The notes beneath the pieces were generated by a model that saw nothing but the letters and a program-made list of their open reading frames with translations, searched no databases and was not told where the DNA came from. Below, in pieces: positions 18,515 to 27,030 of a DNA stretch of 64,000 nucleotides (position 1 is its first letter; every line of letters starts with the position of its first letter). Position numbers and translations under genes: made by a program. Source of the stretch: an uncultured Collinsella sp. (GTDB taxonomy: Bacteria > Actinomycetota > Coriobacteriia > Coriobacteriales > Coriobacteriaceae); NCBI GenBank assembly GCA_900544865.1, contig UQXA01000002.1:1-64000 (forward strand), given 5' to 3'.

Positions 18515-21500
18515 CTACTTCTTAATGCCGCGTCCCAGGCGCTTGGCGACCGATGCAACGGCCTCCTCACTGGCCGGCCCGCAGCTCACGCAGCCGTCAT
18601 GGGCACGCATCTGGCCAGTGACCTCGTCCATCGCGAGCGGCGCCACCTTCTCGAGCTTAAAGCCCTTACCGGCGCGCATGTTTTCCTTGGCCACGCTAAT
18701 CATGAGCTTAATGCGGTTGAGCTGGTTGACCTCGGACGCACCGGGGTCGTAGTCCACCGCGACGATATTGCTCTCGGGGTGCTGACGGCGCAGCTCCTTG
18801 ATCACGGCCTTGCCCACCACGTGATTGGGCAGGCACGCAAAGGGCTGCGTGCAGATGATGTTGGGAGCACCGTGATCGATCAGGTCGAGCATCTCGGCCG
18901 TGAGTAACCAGCCCTCGCCCATGTTGTTGCACACCGAAAGCACCGTGCGGGCCTTGTCGGCCATGGTGCCGATGCGCTCGGGCGCCTCAAAGCGGCGGGA
19001 CTTTTCGAGCATCTCTTCCACCGGCGTGCGCATCCAGTCCACGAGCTTGATGAGCGCCTGCATACCAGCGCGCGTAGTGGCAGAGCTTCCCAGCTCGTCT
19101 TTCTGCAACTCGGCGTTGCTCATGGAGTACAGGAAGAAGTCGAGCAGGCCCGGCACCACGGCCTCACAGCCCTCGCGCTCGATCACGTCGACCACGTGGT
19201 TGTTGGCCGTGGGATGGAACTTGACCAGGATCTCGCCGACCACGCCCACGCGCGGCTTGGTACCCTCGCCCACGAGCGGCATGGTGTCGAACGCGCGGAT
19301 GGCCTCGCGGCACAGCTTGGTGTAGTTGTGGCGGTTGAACTTGGGCGCCAGCTTGCGGGCCCGTGCCATGTACTCCTCGTAGAGCGCGTTGGCGGCACCG
19401 GGCGTGGCCTCGTACGGGCGGCAGCGATAGAGCATCTGCATCATGACGTCACCAAAGAGCACCGCGTACACGGCCTGCTTAAGCAGCGCCGGCGTAATCT
19501 TAAAGCCGGGGTTGTCCTCGCCGAGCGCCACGGCCGAAAGCGAGATCACCGGAATCTCGGGGTGGCCGCTCTCGCGCAGGGCCTTGCGGATGAGTGCGAT
19601 GTAGTTGGTGGCACGGCAGCCGCCGCCGGTCTGGCTGATGACCACAGCCGTCTTGGACAGATCGTACCGACCGCTCTCGATGGCCTCCATAATCTGGCCC
19701 GTCACCAGAATCGACGGATAGCAGATGTCATTGTTCACGTAGCGCAGGCCCGCCTCGACGGCGTCATGGTCGGTCGAGGGCAGCAGCTCCAGGTTGTAGC
19801 CGGCACCGCGGAACACCTCTTTGACCAGGTCAAAGTGGATCGGCGCCATCTGCGGGCACAGAATGGTGTAGCCCTCGTCGCGCATCTGCTCGGTAAAGGG
19901 CACCTTGGGCCACGCGGTCGATGCGCTCTCACGCTGCGCTTCGAACGTGTACTTGCGGCTCGCGAACGCGGGGGCATCCGTGGAGGGCCCCACCGGCGCG
20001 GCATCGCCCTGCTCGTAGGCCTCGCCCGCGGCCGTGGCCTCGGCCAGGCGCTCGGCCTCCTGGTCCTTGAGCGCTGCCATGAGCGAGCGAATACGGATAC
20101 GCGCGGCACCCAGGTTGGATACCTCGTCGATCTTGAGCACGGTATAGATCTTGCCGCTGGCTTCCAGAATCTCCTGCACCTGATCGGTGGTCAGGGCATC
20201 GAGGCCGCAGCCGAAAGAGTTGAGCTGGATCAGGTCCAGATCGTTGCGCATCGTCACAAAACGGGCCACGGCGTAGAGGCGCGAGTGGTACATCCACTGG
20301 TCGACGACGCGGATCGGGCGCTCGGGCTTCACGAGATGCGCGAGCGAATCCTCGGTAAAGACCGCAAAGCCAAAGCTCGAGATAAGCTCAGGCAGGGCGT
20401 GGTTGATCTCGGGGTCATTGTGGTAAGGACGGCCGGCGAGCACAATGCCGTGACCGCCGTGATCCTCAACCCACTTAAGAGCCTCCTCGCCCATGGTCTG
20501 GATGTCCTCGTGGAAGCGCGCGTCGGCCTCAAAGGCAGCGTTGACGGCGGCATCGACCTCGGAGCGCGTGATCTTGGGACCGCGCACGCGACCGCGACCG
20601 GCTTGCGCATCGGCCACACGGTCGACGGCGAGCACCTGGTACAGACGGCGCTTGAGCTCGGTCTTATCGTGATAGGGCACAAACGGATACAGGAACTCGA
20701 TGTTCTGCTCGCGGATCTCGTCGATGTTGAGTGCCAACGCCGTGGGGTAGCTCATGACGATAGGGCAGTTATAGCAGTTGCCAGCCGTCGGATCCTCCTT
20801 GCGCTCCCAGCGCACGCACGGCATCCAAATGAAGTCGACATCGCGGTCGATAAGGTTCATCACGTGGCCGTGGCTCATCTTGGCCGGATAGCACACGCTC
20901 TCGGACGGCATGGACTCGATGCCCGCCTGGTAGGTCTTTTTGCTCGACTGGTCGGACAGCTGCACGCTAAAGCCCAGGCGTGTAAAGAACGCGTGCCAGA
21001 AGGGGTAGTTCTCGTACATGTTGAGTGCGCGCGGGATGCCGACGGTGCCGCGCGGGGCCTCGTCGGGGCTCAGCACCTCGCGGTTAAAGAGCAGCTCGTT
21101 TTTCTTTTTGAAGAGGTTGGGGGCCTCGGTCTTCTGCTTTTTGTGGCCGGCACCCTTCTCGCAGCGGTTACCGGTAATGAAGCGCCTACCGCCGCCAAAA
21201 TCGTTGACGGTGAGCTGACAGTTGTTGGAGCAACGACCGCAGCGGACGTGTTTTTGCGTCACCGTGAGGTGCGCGATGTCCTCGGCAGAAAGAATGGTCG
21301 AAGTGCCGTCGGCGCCGGCGCGATCGCGGGCGAGCAGGGCCGCACCATAGGCGCCCATGCAGCCGGCGATGTCGGGGCGCACGGCGTGAACGCCGGTGAG
21401 CTGCTCAAACGCGCGCAGCGTGGCATCGGACATAAAGGTGCCGCCCTGAACGATTACCTGGCTGCCGATCTCCTTGGGATCGCGCAACTTAATGACTTTG

Positions 21501-23296
21501 AACAGGGCATTCTTGATGACGGAATAGGACAGGCCGGCCGCAATGTCGCCCACCGTGGCGCCTTCCTTTTGCGCCTGCTTGACGCGCGAGTTCATAAAGA
21601 CCGTGCAGCGACTGCCCAGGTCGACCGGGGCCTTGGCATGGATGGCGGCATCGGCAAACGCGCGCACGTCCATGTTCATAGAGACGGCGAAGCTCTCGAT
21701 AAAGCTACCGCAACCCGACGAGCAGGCCTCGTTGAGCATGATGTGCTCGATAACGCCGTCCTTGACGCGCAGGCACTTCATGTCCTGGCCGCCAATGTCC
21801 AGAATAAACTCGACGCCGGGCAGGAACGCCTTGGCGCCGCGCAGGTGCGCAACGGTCTCGATCTCGCCGGAGTCGGCCTTGAGCGCCTCGATGAGCAGCG
21901 CCTCGCCGTAGCCCGTAGTTGTCACGTGGCCGATGGTGCAGCCGGCGGGGATGTGGTTGTAGAAATCGGCCATGATGACCTTGGCCGTGCCAAGGATGTC
22001 GCCGTTGTTGTTGCCGTACCAGGTGTGCAGCAGCTGACCGTCCTCGCCCACGAGCGCGGCCTTCATGGTGGTGGAGCCGGCGTCGATGCCGATGAACACG
22101 CGGCCGGTGTAGCCGTCGAGCTTGCCCTTGGGGACGACTTCCTGGTCGTGGCGGGTCTTGAACTCGGCAAAGTCCTCGTCGGTGGCAAAGAGCGGATCCA
22201 GACGCTCGACCTCGGCACCCTGCGTGTCACCCAGGCTGTCGATAGCCTCGATGAGCTGCGGGAACGTGCTGAGCTTGTTGGACTCGTGCGCCATGGCGGC
22301 GCCGCTCGCCACAAACAGGTGAGCGTTTTGGGGCACGATACGGTGCTCCTCGTCCAGGTTGAGCGTGAGGTAGAAGCGGTGGCGCAGCTCGGAGAGGTAC
22401 TGCAGCGGGCCGCCCAGGAAGGCGACGTTGCCGCGGATGGGACGGCCGCATGCCAGGCCCGAGATGGTCTGGGTCACGACAGCCTGAAAGATGGAGGCAG
22501 CCACGTCCTCGGGGCGGGCGCCCTCGTTGAGCAGCGGCTGGACGTCGGTCTTGGCAAAAACGCCGCAGCGGCTGGCGATGGGATAGATGGTGGTGGCGTT
22601 GGCCGCGAGTTCGTTAAGGCCGCTGGCGTCGGTGTGCAGCAGAGTGGCCATCTGGTCGATGAACGCGCCCGTGCCGCCGGCGCAGGTGCCGTTCATGCGC
22701 TGCTCGATGCCGTTGTCGAAGTAGATGATCTTGGCGTCCTCTCCGCCCAGCTCGATGGCGACATCGGTGGCCGGGATGAGGGTCTCGACGGCACGCTTGC
22801 TGGCGATGACCTCCTGGACAAACTCCAGGTCGAGCCACTGGGACAGCAGCAGGCCGCCCGAGCCGGTAATGGCGCAGGTCATCTGGGCCGTCGGCAGCAC
22901 GGTCGCAGCGCCCTCGAACAGGTCGCGGGCGCAGGCACGGACGTCGGTGTGGTGGCGCTGGTACTTGGCGTAGACGATCTGGTTGTCGTCGTTGAGCACG
23001 GCGAGCTTAACGGTGGTGGAGCCCACGTCGATGCCCAGGTGCAGATTGCCGTGGGCGTTGCCGGGGTTGAAGATCGCGCCTTCGGGGGCGTGGGCGGCGG
23101 CTACGGGCTCAGCGGCGGTGGCGGGCTCGCTAGTGACGGACGCCTCCCCCGCCGCGTTCTTGGCATCGGCGACAGCCTCGACAACTTTCTCGGCAGCCGC
23201 GGTCGCGGCCTTCTGCGCGGCGTCCACCACGGCGGGCGCGGCCTCGCGTGCGGCAGCGACCACACGGTCTTTAATGCCCTCGACGAGTTTGCTCAT
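18515..23296 (-). CDS. Giant 2-hydroxyacyl-CoA dehydratase activase-like protein
   Basis: 1593 residues. After an Ala-rich lead of about 75 residues come two BcrAD/BadF/HgdC-type ATPase domains with phosphate loops GIDVGSTTVK (about 87) and GIDAGSTTMK (about 402). Each carries a cluster-type cysteine motif (NGTCAGGTGAF, NEACSSGCGSF). A Cys cluster CGRCSNNC lies near 684, a DUF2229 domain starts near 747 with conserved cysteines (ESVCYPAKMSHGH, GNCYNCPIV), and HgdB-like sequence continues to CVSCGP near the C-terminus. The family couples ATP hydrolysis to low-potential electron transfer. No separate dehydratase subunit genes lie nearby, so the substrate is unknown. It follows the TetR gene by 11 bp and probably shares its transcript. 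Confidence 0.88.
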   Translation of the reverse strand: MSKLVEGIKDRVVAAAREAAPAVVDAAQKAATAAAEKVVEAVADAKNAAGEASVTSEPATAAEPVAAAHAPEGAIFNPGNAHGNLHLGIDVGSTTVKLAVLNDDNQIVYAKYQRHHTDVRACARDLFEGAATVLPTAQMTCAITGSGGLLLSQWLDLEFVQEVIASKRAVETLIPATDVAIELGGEDAKIIYFDNGIEQRMNGTCAGGTGAFIDQMATLLHTDASGLNELAANATTIYPIASRCGVFAKTDVQPLLNEGARPEDVAASIFQAVVTQTISGLACGRPIRGNVAFLGGPLQYLSELRHRFYLTLNLDEEHRIVPQNAHLFVASGAAMAHESNKLSTFPQLIEAIDSLGDTQGAEVERLDPLFATDEDFAEFKTRHDQEVVPKGKLDGYTGRVFIGIDAGSTTMKAALVGEDGQLLHTWYGNNNGDILGTAKVIMADFYNHIPAGCTIGHVTTTGYGEALLIEALKADSGEIETVAHLRGAKAFLPGVEFILDIGGQDMKCLRVKDGVIEHIMLNEACSSGCGSFIESFAVSMNMDVRAFADAAIHAKAPVDLGSRCTVFMNSRVKQAQKEGATVGDIAAGLSYSVIKNALFKVIKLRDPKEIGSQVIVQGGTFMSDATLRAFEQLTGVHAVRPDIAGCMGAYGAALLARDRAGADGTSTILSAEDIAHLTVTQKHVRCGRCSNNCQLTVNDFGGGRRFITGNRCEKGAGHKKQKTEAPNLFKKKNELLFNREVLSPDEAPRGTVGIPRALNMYENYPFWHAFFTRLGFSVQLSDQSSKKTYQAGIESMPSESVCYPAKMSHGHVMNLIDRDVDFIWMPCVRWERKEDPTAGNCYNCPIVMSYPTALALNIDEIREQNIEFLYPFVPYHDKTELKRRLYQVLAVDRVADAQAGRGRVRGPKITRSEVDAAVNAAFEADARFHEDIQTMGEEALKWVEDHGGHGIVLAGRPYHNDPEINHALPELISSFGFAVFTEDSLAHLVKPERPIRVVDQWMYHSRLYAVARFVTMRNDLDLIQLNSFGCGLDALTTDQVQEILEASGKIYTVLKIDEVSNLGAARIRIRSLMAALKDQEAERLAEATAAGEAYEQGDAAPVGPSTDAPAFASRKYTFEAQRESASTAWPKVPFTEQMRDEGYTILCPQMAPIHFDLVKEVFRGAGYNLELLPSTDHDAVEAGLRYVNNDICYPSILVTGQIMEAIESGRYDLSKTAVVISQTGGGCRATNYIALIRKALRESGHPEIPVISLSAVALGEDNPGFKITPALLKQAVYAVLFGDVMMQMLYRCRPYEATPGAANALYEEYMARARKLAPKFNRHNYTKLCREAIRAFDTMPLVGEGTKPRVGVVGEILVKFHPTANNHVVDVIEREGCEAVVPGLLDFFLYSMSNAELQKDELGSSATTRAGMQALIKLVDWMRTPVEEMLEKSRRFEAPERIGTMADKARTVLSVCNNMGEGWLLTAEMLDLIDHGAPNIICTQPFACLPNHVVGKAVIKELRRQHPESNIVAVDYDPGASEVNQLNRIKLMISVAKENMRAGKGFKLEKVAPLAMDEVTGQMRAHDGCVSCGPASEEAVASVAKRLGRGIKK

Positions 23297-23307
23297 TGTC
23301 TCTCCTC

Positions 23308-24018
23308 TTAGTTGTTGGACTCGACGGTTGCGGTGGTGTCGACCGCGTCCTCGAGCTGCAGGTTCAATAGCTTCATGCCGTATTCCGGCACGTTGATATC
23401 GATGGGTTGGCCATACAGGTCGCCGGGGCGCACAAAGGCGATAACCGTCATAATGCGCGCCATGGTCTCGGGCGATTCAGAAAGGTCACGCTCAAACCAA
23501 CGCTGGATCATGCCGACCTCGGCACTCACGACATAGGTGACGTAGTAGTCAAAGAAGGTGCCCAGCGCCAAGCCCAAAATGCCCGTCTGCGCGCGCGGCA
23601 CCACGGCCTCGCGTGCGGTATCGATGATCTTTTTAATAAAGGCGGGGTCGCCGCCCGGGCCCAGCAGCGATCCGATTAAATCGCGGTTGGCCGCAAGGTA
23701 GCGCAGCAACTCAACCGAACCGGGTGCCGGCTCGAGCTCATCGATGTTGTGATAGAGATCGGGCAGCTGAGCTGCGGTGATGAGCTCAATGCGCTCACGG
23801 ATCTCGGCCAGCAAGCCGTCCTCGATTTGATTGATAAAGTCGGGGATATCGCGGTAGTGCGAATAGAACGTGCGGCGCGTAAGGCCAGCGCGCTCGGTGA
23901 GCGACGCGACGTTAATGCGCGAAAGGTCGCCGCTTTCGGCAAGCTCGCTGGCAAGCGCCTGGCGAAGGGCACGCTGTGAGCGAAGGGACCGGCGGTCGCA
24001 TTTCTCGAGCTGGGACAA
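23308..24018 (-). CDS. TetR/AcrR family transcriptional regulator
   Basis: 236 residues. The N-terminal helix-turn-helix is clear: NVASLTERAGLTRRTFYSHY at about 37-56. The C-terminal ligand domain is about 170 residues and divergent. Starts at ATG 24018 after AAGGAGGACGC. Directly precedes the giant activase gene in the same orientation, so it probably regulates that operon and itself through the palindromes at 24041-24084. Ligand not predictable. Confidence 0.9.
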   Translation of the reverse strand: MSQLEKCDRRSLRSQRALRQALASELAESGDLSRINVASLTERAGLTRRTFYSHYRDIPDFINQIEDGLLAEIRERIELITAAQLPDLYHNIDELEPAPGSVELLRYLAANRDLIGSLLGPGGDPAFIKKIIDTAREAVVPRAQTGILGLALGTFFDYYVTYVVSAEVGMIQRWFERDLSESPETMARIMTVIAFVRPGDLYGQPIDINVPEYGMKLLNLQLEDAVDTTATVESNN

Positions 24019-24040
24019 GCGTCCTCCTTGTTACTCAGAC

Positions 24041-24084
24041 TGTGCGCTATTGCACAGTGCGAGTATTATTGCACACCGTGTGCA
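24041..24084. promoter_or_regulatory. Palindromic operator candidates upstream of tetR
   Basis: TGTGC-N6-GCACA at 24041-24056 and the perfect TGCACAC-C-GTGTGCA at 24070-24084 lie 22-66 bp upstream of the tetR start. The shared half-site TGCACA fits a TetR dimer. Confidence 0.6.
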
Positions 24085-24110
24085 TCAACACGTAAAGGCA
24101 ATATTTTGGA

Positions 24111-24138
24111 TGTGACAAATGGCAGTCCCTTTGTCACA
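24111..24138. repeat. Family D hairpin, copy 1
   Basis: TGTGACAAA / TTTGTCACA arms of 9 bp, with GGCAGTCCC as the centre. Resembles the longer hairpin at 24861. Confidence 0.7.
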
Positions 24139-24195
24139 TTCAGCGACCGCCTAGGTTGTGCCAGTTGTGCCTGGCTTTTGGAGCGGCATTGCCGA

Positions 24196-24224
24196 TTGTT
24201 CAAAATGTCATTCGTGGGTAGAAT
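24196..24224 (+). promoter_or_regulatory. Promoter candidate for antisense RNA
   Basis: TTGTTC, 17-base spacer, TAGAAT. Predicted start near 24231. The -10 matches consensus at 5 of 6; the -35 at 3 of 6. Confidence 0.55.
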
Positions 24225-24230
24225 AGTGTC

Positions 24231-24314
24231 GACGGCAGCCCAAGTTCTGGAAAGCTGGGCAGCGCCGTTGCTTGGATTAAGGGGTCAACGCCTTAGCGGC
24301 GGCGACCCCTTTTA
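24231..24314 (+). ncRNA. Candidate type I antitoxin RNA
   Basis: A predicted transcript of about 80 bases. It begins with a foldback (ACGGCaGCCCA against TGGGCagcGCCGT) and ends in a terminator, AAGGGGTC / GACCCCTT followed by TTA (24279-24314). Its 3' end is antisense to the last 20 or so bases and the stop codon of the small ORF on the opposite strand, the layout of 3'-overlapping type I systems such as txpA/ratA. Expression has not been shown. Confidence 0.5.
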
Positions 24315-24418
24315 CGTTGCTTCGAACGTTGCTTGAGTGCCTCGGAAAGCCCGACGAGCGCCGTGGAGAACGAGACCAAAGCGGTCAGAAGTCTCACGAA
24401 ATCAATCAGATCGGTCAT
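24293..24418 (-). CDS. Candidate small membrane toxin (type I)
   Basis: 41 residues, below the usual ORF cutoff. It begins MTDLIDFVRLLTALVSFST, has a single hydrophobic helix at about 4-28, then a strongly basic tail with KQRSKQRKRGRRR. This is the form of type I toxins (hydrophobic helix plus charged tail). GGAAGG lies 8 bases before ATG 24418; the in-frame ATG at 24424 is too close to it. A TTCGCA-N18-TAGAAT promoter-like pair lies upstream at 24512-24483. Its 3' end overlaps the convergent antisense RNA. No homologue was recognised by name; the toxin call is inference from form and layout. Confidence 0.55.
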   Translation of the reverse strand: MTDLIDFVRLLTALVSFSTALVGLSEALKQRSKQRKRGRRR

Positions 24419-24540
24419 GGGCATCACCTTCCATCAGATGGAGGGCGTTGCCCGGCACATGGAACTGCCGCCAACAGTATCAATTCTATCAAAGCGCAGT
24501 TAGATATGCGAATGTTTGTTCGCATTTCAGAAGATCGGAA

Positions 24541-24581
24541 CTCGGGTATGGCGAAGGAACAGTTCCTTTGCCATACCCGAG
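24541..24581. repeat. Near-perfect long hairpin
   Basis: CTCGGGTATGGC / GCCATACCCGAG with inner AAGGAAC / GTTCCTT, about 19 bp stem with one mismatch, 41 bases in all. Centre motif AAGGAAC resembles the GGAAC of family B. Confidence 0.8.
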
Positions 24582-24596
24582 CTTGTCGCCGAACTG

Positions 24597-24817
24597 CTAC
24601 CTACATTTTTCGAGTTATTCGGCCACGCTGCTGGTTCTGCATAAATGCACCACCGGGATTATCTGAGAGTTTTTGTCCTTATTTGAGCGCATACATGCCC
24701 ATTTGCGCACTTACGTCACCGAATCAAACACCGTTAGAGGTATGAATGTTCCTGCGAGGGCATCTTTAGCCATTTAACGACCTCCGACAGGCCGAATAAC
24801 TCGAAATTTGTTGGTGG
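24597..24817. mobile_element. MITE-like element with 28-bp terminal inverted repeats
   Basis: The left end (24597-24624) and right end (24790-24817) are inverted copies with the 17-bp core TCGAGTTATTCGGCC plus flanking similarity (CTACCTACA against CCACCAACA). The 165-bp interior has no coding frame. No target duplication is evident. This accounts for most of the 24419-24889 gap. Confidence 0.55.
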
Positions 24818-24860
24818 CGAAAGCGTAACAGTCCTATACGCCAAAAGCCGGCATCTCCCA

Positions 24861-24889
24861 TGTGACAAAGGGACTATCCCTTTGCCACA
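24861..24889 (-). repeat. Family D hairpin, copy 2
   Basis: TGTGACAAAGGGA / TCCCTTTGCCACA, 13-bp stem with one mismatch and a 3-base loop. Abuts the HAD gene stop codon (TAA at 24892-24890) and could serve as its terminator. Confidence 0.8.
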
Positions 24890-25753
24890 TTATTCGATGA
24901 CGGTGCGGGAGTTTTGCTTGCGCATGGTGGCGAGCATATGCTTGGGAACGGCGTGGACCATGCAACTGCCGATGGTCACGCTCGCGGCGGCCTTGGCCGC
25001 GTCACTGCCGTTTTTGGTCGCGTAGCTGTGACGGAAACGCTTGAGCATGGCGATATCGTTGCCGCCGTCGCCGTAGACCGCGACCTCGTCCTCGGCAATA
25101 CCGTAGTAGCCCGCCAGCCACGCCACGCTCTCGCCCTTGTTGCACGCCACGTCCGTGATCTCGAACATCACCGGATCGAACGGCGCGTTGACCACGCGGT
25201 CCGATCGCTCAGCCAAATATGCCTTAAGGTTGCGCTCCAGCTCGGGCGAGGTCACGCGGCAGTTGATTTTGCACACGTCATGACGCAGGATGTCACCGAT
25301 CGACTGGTCGAAATACTGTTCCTCGTGATACCCGCCACGTGCACGCATGCCGCGCATCACGATGCGCTTGATAGGACTGTCCTTTTTAAAGCCCGCCTGG
25401 TGCATCTCGAACGAACCGCTCGAGAACATGCCGTCGGGCGTGGAGCAGTCGAAGCAAATGTCCGGGAACGCTTTGAGCAGCTCCTCGGTAACCTGCGGGT
25501 CGATGGTCCAGGTCTTGAGCACCTCACCATGGCTGTCGCGCACGATGGATCCGTTGGAGCAGCAGGCGTCGAGTGCCAGACCTGTGAAGCCATGCTCGCC
25601 GATCGGCAGCGTCGAGCGTCCGGTCGCGGGAACCACATGCAGCCCGGCTTCGGTCAGCTCGCGAATGGCGCGGCGGATGGTTCCGTCGGCCTCGTGTAGG
25701 GCATTCAGCAGCGTTCCGTCTAAGTCACTCGCAAACATCTTGATCATGGGCAT
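24890..25753 (-). CDS. HAD superfamily phosphatase, Cof type
   Basis: 287 residues. Motif I DLDGTLL has nucleophile D10 and D12; motif II lies in PATGRST; motif III is the lysine of ACNKGESV (about 212); motif IV is YGDGGNDIAM. The cap between about 85 and 195 is of the C2b type. These enzymes hydrolyse sugar phosphates, FMN or PLP; the substrate is not predictable. ATG 25753 follows GAAGGAGAGGC; ATG 25747 is equally possible. Contains ten cysteines, more than usual. Confidence 0.92.
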   Translation of the reverse strand: MPMIKMFASDLDGTLLNALHEADGTIRRAIRELTEAGLHVVPATGRSTLPIGEHGFTGLALDACCSNGSIVRDSHGEVLKTWTIDPQVTEELLKAFPDICFDCSTPDGMFSSGSFEMHQAGFKKDSPIKRIVMRGMRARGGYHEEQYFDQSIGDILRHDVCKINCRVTSPELERNLKAYLAERSDRVVNAPFDPVMFEITDVACNKGESVAWLAGYYGIAEDEVAVYGDGGNDIAMLKRFRHSYATKNGSDAAKAAASVTIGSCMVHAVPKHMLATMRKQNSRTVIE

Positions 25754-25834
25754 GCCTCTCCTTCGTCTGCACGATATTGTAGACGAGAACGGGCGCGTCC
25801 CAAGAGAGGCACGCCCGTCAGGCGAAAGATTGTC

Positions 25835-25945
25835 CTACACCGCGGCGGGGCCATGTTCGCCGGTGCGGATGCGGATAACCTCCTCGGCCGGCTCGACCCA
25901 AATCTTGCCGTCTCCAACGGCACCGCAATCTTGGAAACGGCGCGG
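25835..25945 (-). pseudogene. 3' remnant of a P-II nitrogen regulator gene
   Basis: The frame ending at 25835 reads GAVGDGKIWVEPAEEV then IRIRTGEHGPAAV and stop. This is the P-II C-terminal signature (GDGKI[FW]V, followed by RIRTGE). Sequence upstream of about 25930 in that frame no longer resembles GlnB/GlnK and there is no start. It is a decayed tail, perhaps left by a deletion, between the HAD gene and the CmpB-family gene. Confidence 0.75.
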
Positions 25946-26007
25946 CAACGGGCGCGAAACGAACGGGAAATACGCGAGCAAGGAAGCCGTGAGCGTGCCC
26001 GTCCCGG

Positions 26008-27027
26008 CTAGCGGCGGAACAGCTCGCGGGCTCGGTCGCGGAGGTCGGTAGCCCGAATGACACCTTCGTAGCGATTGATGCGCAGACGCGGGAAGGCGTT
26101 AAAGAAGCGTAGGTCGCGGCGGCTGAGTGACACGCTCGGCACCGGGCGGCTCATGCGCTTGCCGGCAAGGCGACGACTGAGCGACGGACGCGGCATGCTC
26201 GGCGCGGCATCGGCCACGCGGCGGGCGGCAAGCGCCAGGGCGCGAGCACCATCCGCGATAAACGTCGGCATCGAAGCCTTCTCGCGCAGGGCATCGAGCG
26301 CGGCGTCACCCAGCTCGGCCAGCCACGCGTTAACGGCACGGCTACGGATGTGCGTCTGTGCTACCGAGTCAATCGTAGAATCGGGAATACGTTCGAGCAC
26401 TGAGTCCGAGGCATCGGCAAGCGACTCATTGATGCGGTCGGCAAGGTCGGCCCGGACGCGCTCCAGCTGATCGGACAGACGCCGCCAGCTCGCCAACGAG
26501 CACAACGCGTCGACCATCATCGCGACCGCGACGATAAAGGCGGACAGCCGCACAATCAGCACCGGCAGATGGCCAAGCAGCCCCAGCAATGCCGGCTCCA
26601 CTAAACGGCAAATACACAACGCACCCAAGCCAAACGCGCAGGCCCAGTACAGGCAGATGCGTCCGTGCAAGTTAAACGGCAGGTGCGAGTAATCCCAAAA
26701 GCGAGCGCCCGTTGTTTTTTCCAACAGCACGCCTACGCTGTACTCAATCACGCTGCATACGAGCGCTGCAGCGACAAACTGGCTCAAGGCATCCGGAATC
26801 CCACGCAACAGCAGCCAGCAGGCAATGCCGCCCACACCATAGATAGGACAACACGGCCCCAGCAAAAAGCCACTGTTGGCAAATCGTCCGTGATTGAGTA
26901 TGGCGCATACTGTCGACTCCCATGCCCAACCGCAAAACCCGTAAAAGGCAAACGAGAGCACCAGTGCCGAGAGTGGGCAGGCGGCAAGCGTCGCGCCGTC
27001 AAACGCCATGTCGATCGCGGTCCCCAC
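26008..27027 (-). CDS. CmpB-family putative ABC transporter permease (PF06541-like)
   Basis: 339 residues. Five or six membrane helices in the first 175 residues with the family pattern YGFCGWAWEST, FLLGPCCPIYGVGG and FWDYSHLPFNLHGRIC. The remaining half is basic and soluble, ending RARELFRR. Annotated as a permease in the family, though transport has not been shown. Starts at GTG 27027, three bases after the HD-domain gene, with GGAG ten bases upstream, so it is cotranscribed with it. Confidence 0.85.
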   Translation of the reverse strand: MGTAIDMAFDGATLAACPLSALVLSFAFYGFCGWAWESTVCAILNHGRFANSGFLLGPCCPIYGVGGIACWLLLRGIPDALSQFVAAALVCSVIEYSVGVLLEKTTGARFWDYSHLPFNLHGRICLYWACAFGLGALCICRLVEPALLGLLGHLPVLIVRLSAFIVAVAMMVDALCSLASWRRLSDQLERVRADLADRINESLADASDSVLERIPDSTIDSVAQTHIRSRAVNAWLAELGDAALDALREKASMPTFIADGARALALAARRVADAAPSMPRPSLSRRLAGKRMSRPVPSVSLSRRDLRFFNAFPRLRINRYEGVIRATDLRDRARELFRR

Positions 27028-27030
27028 CGT

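Noticed and set aside
19196..23311. 1371-residue plus-strand open frame
   Set aside because: Antisense shadow of the activase gene, which has clear domains; no ribosome-binding site or recognisable motif.
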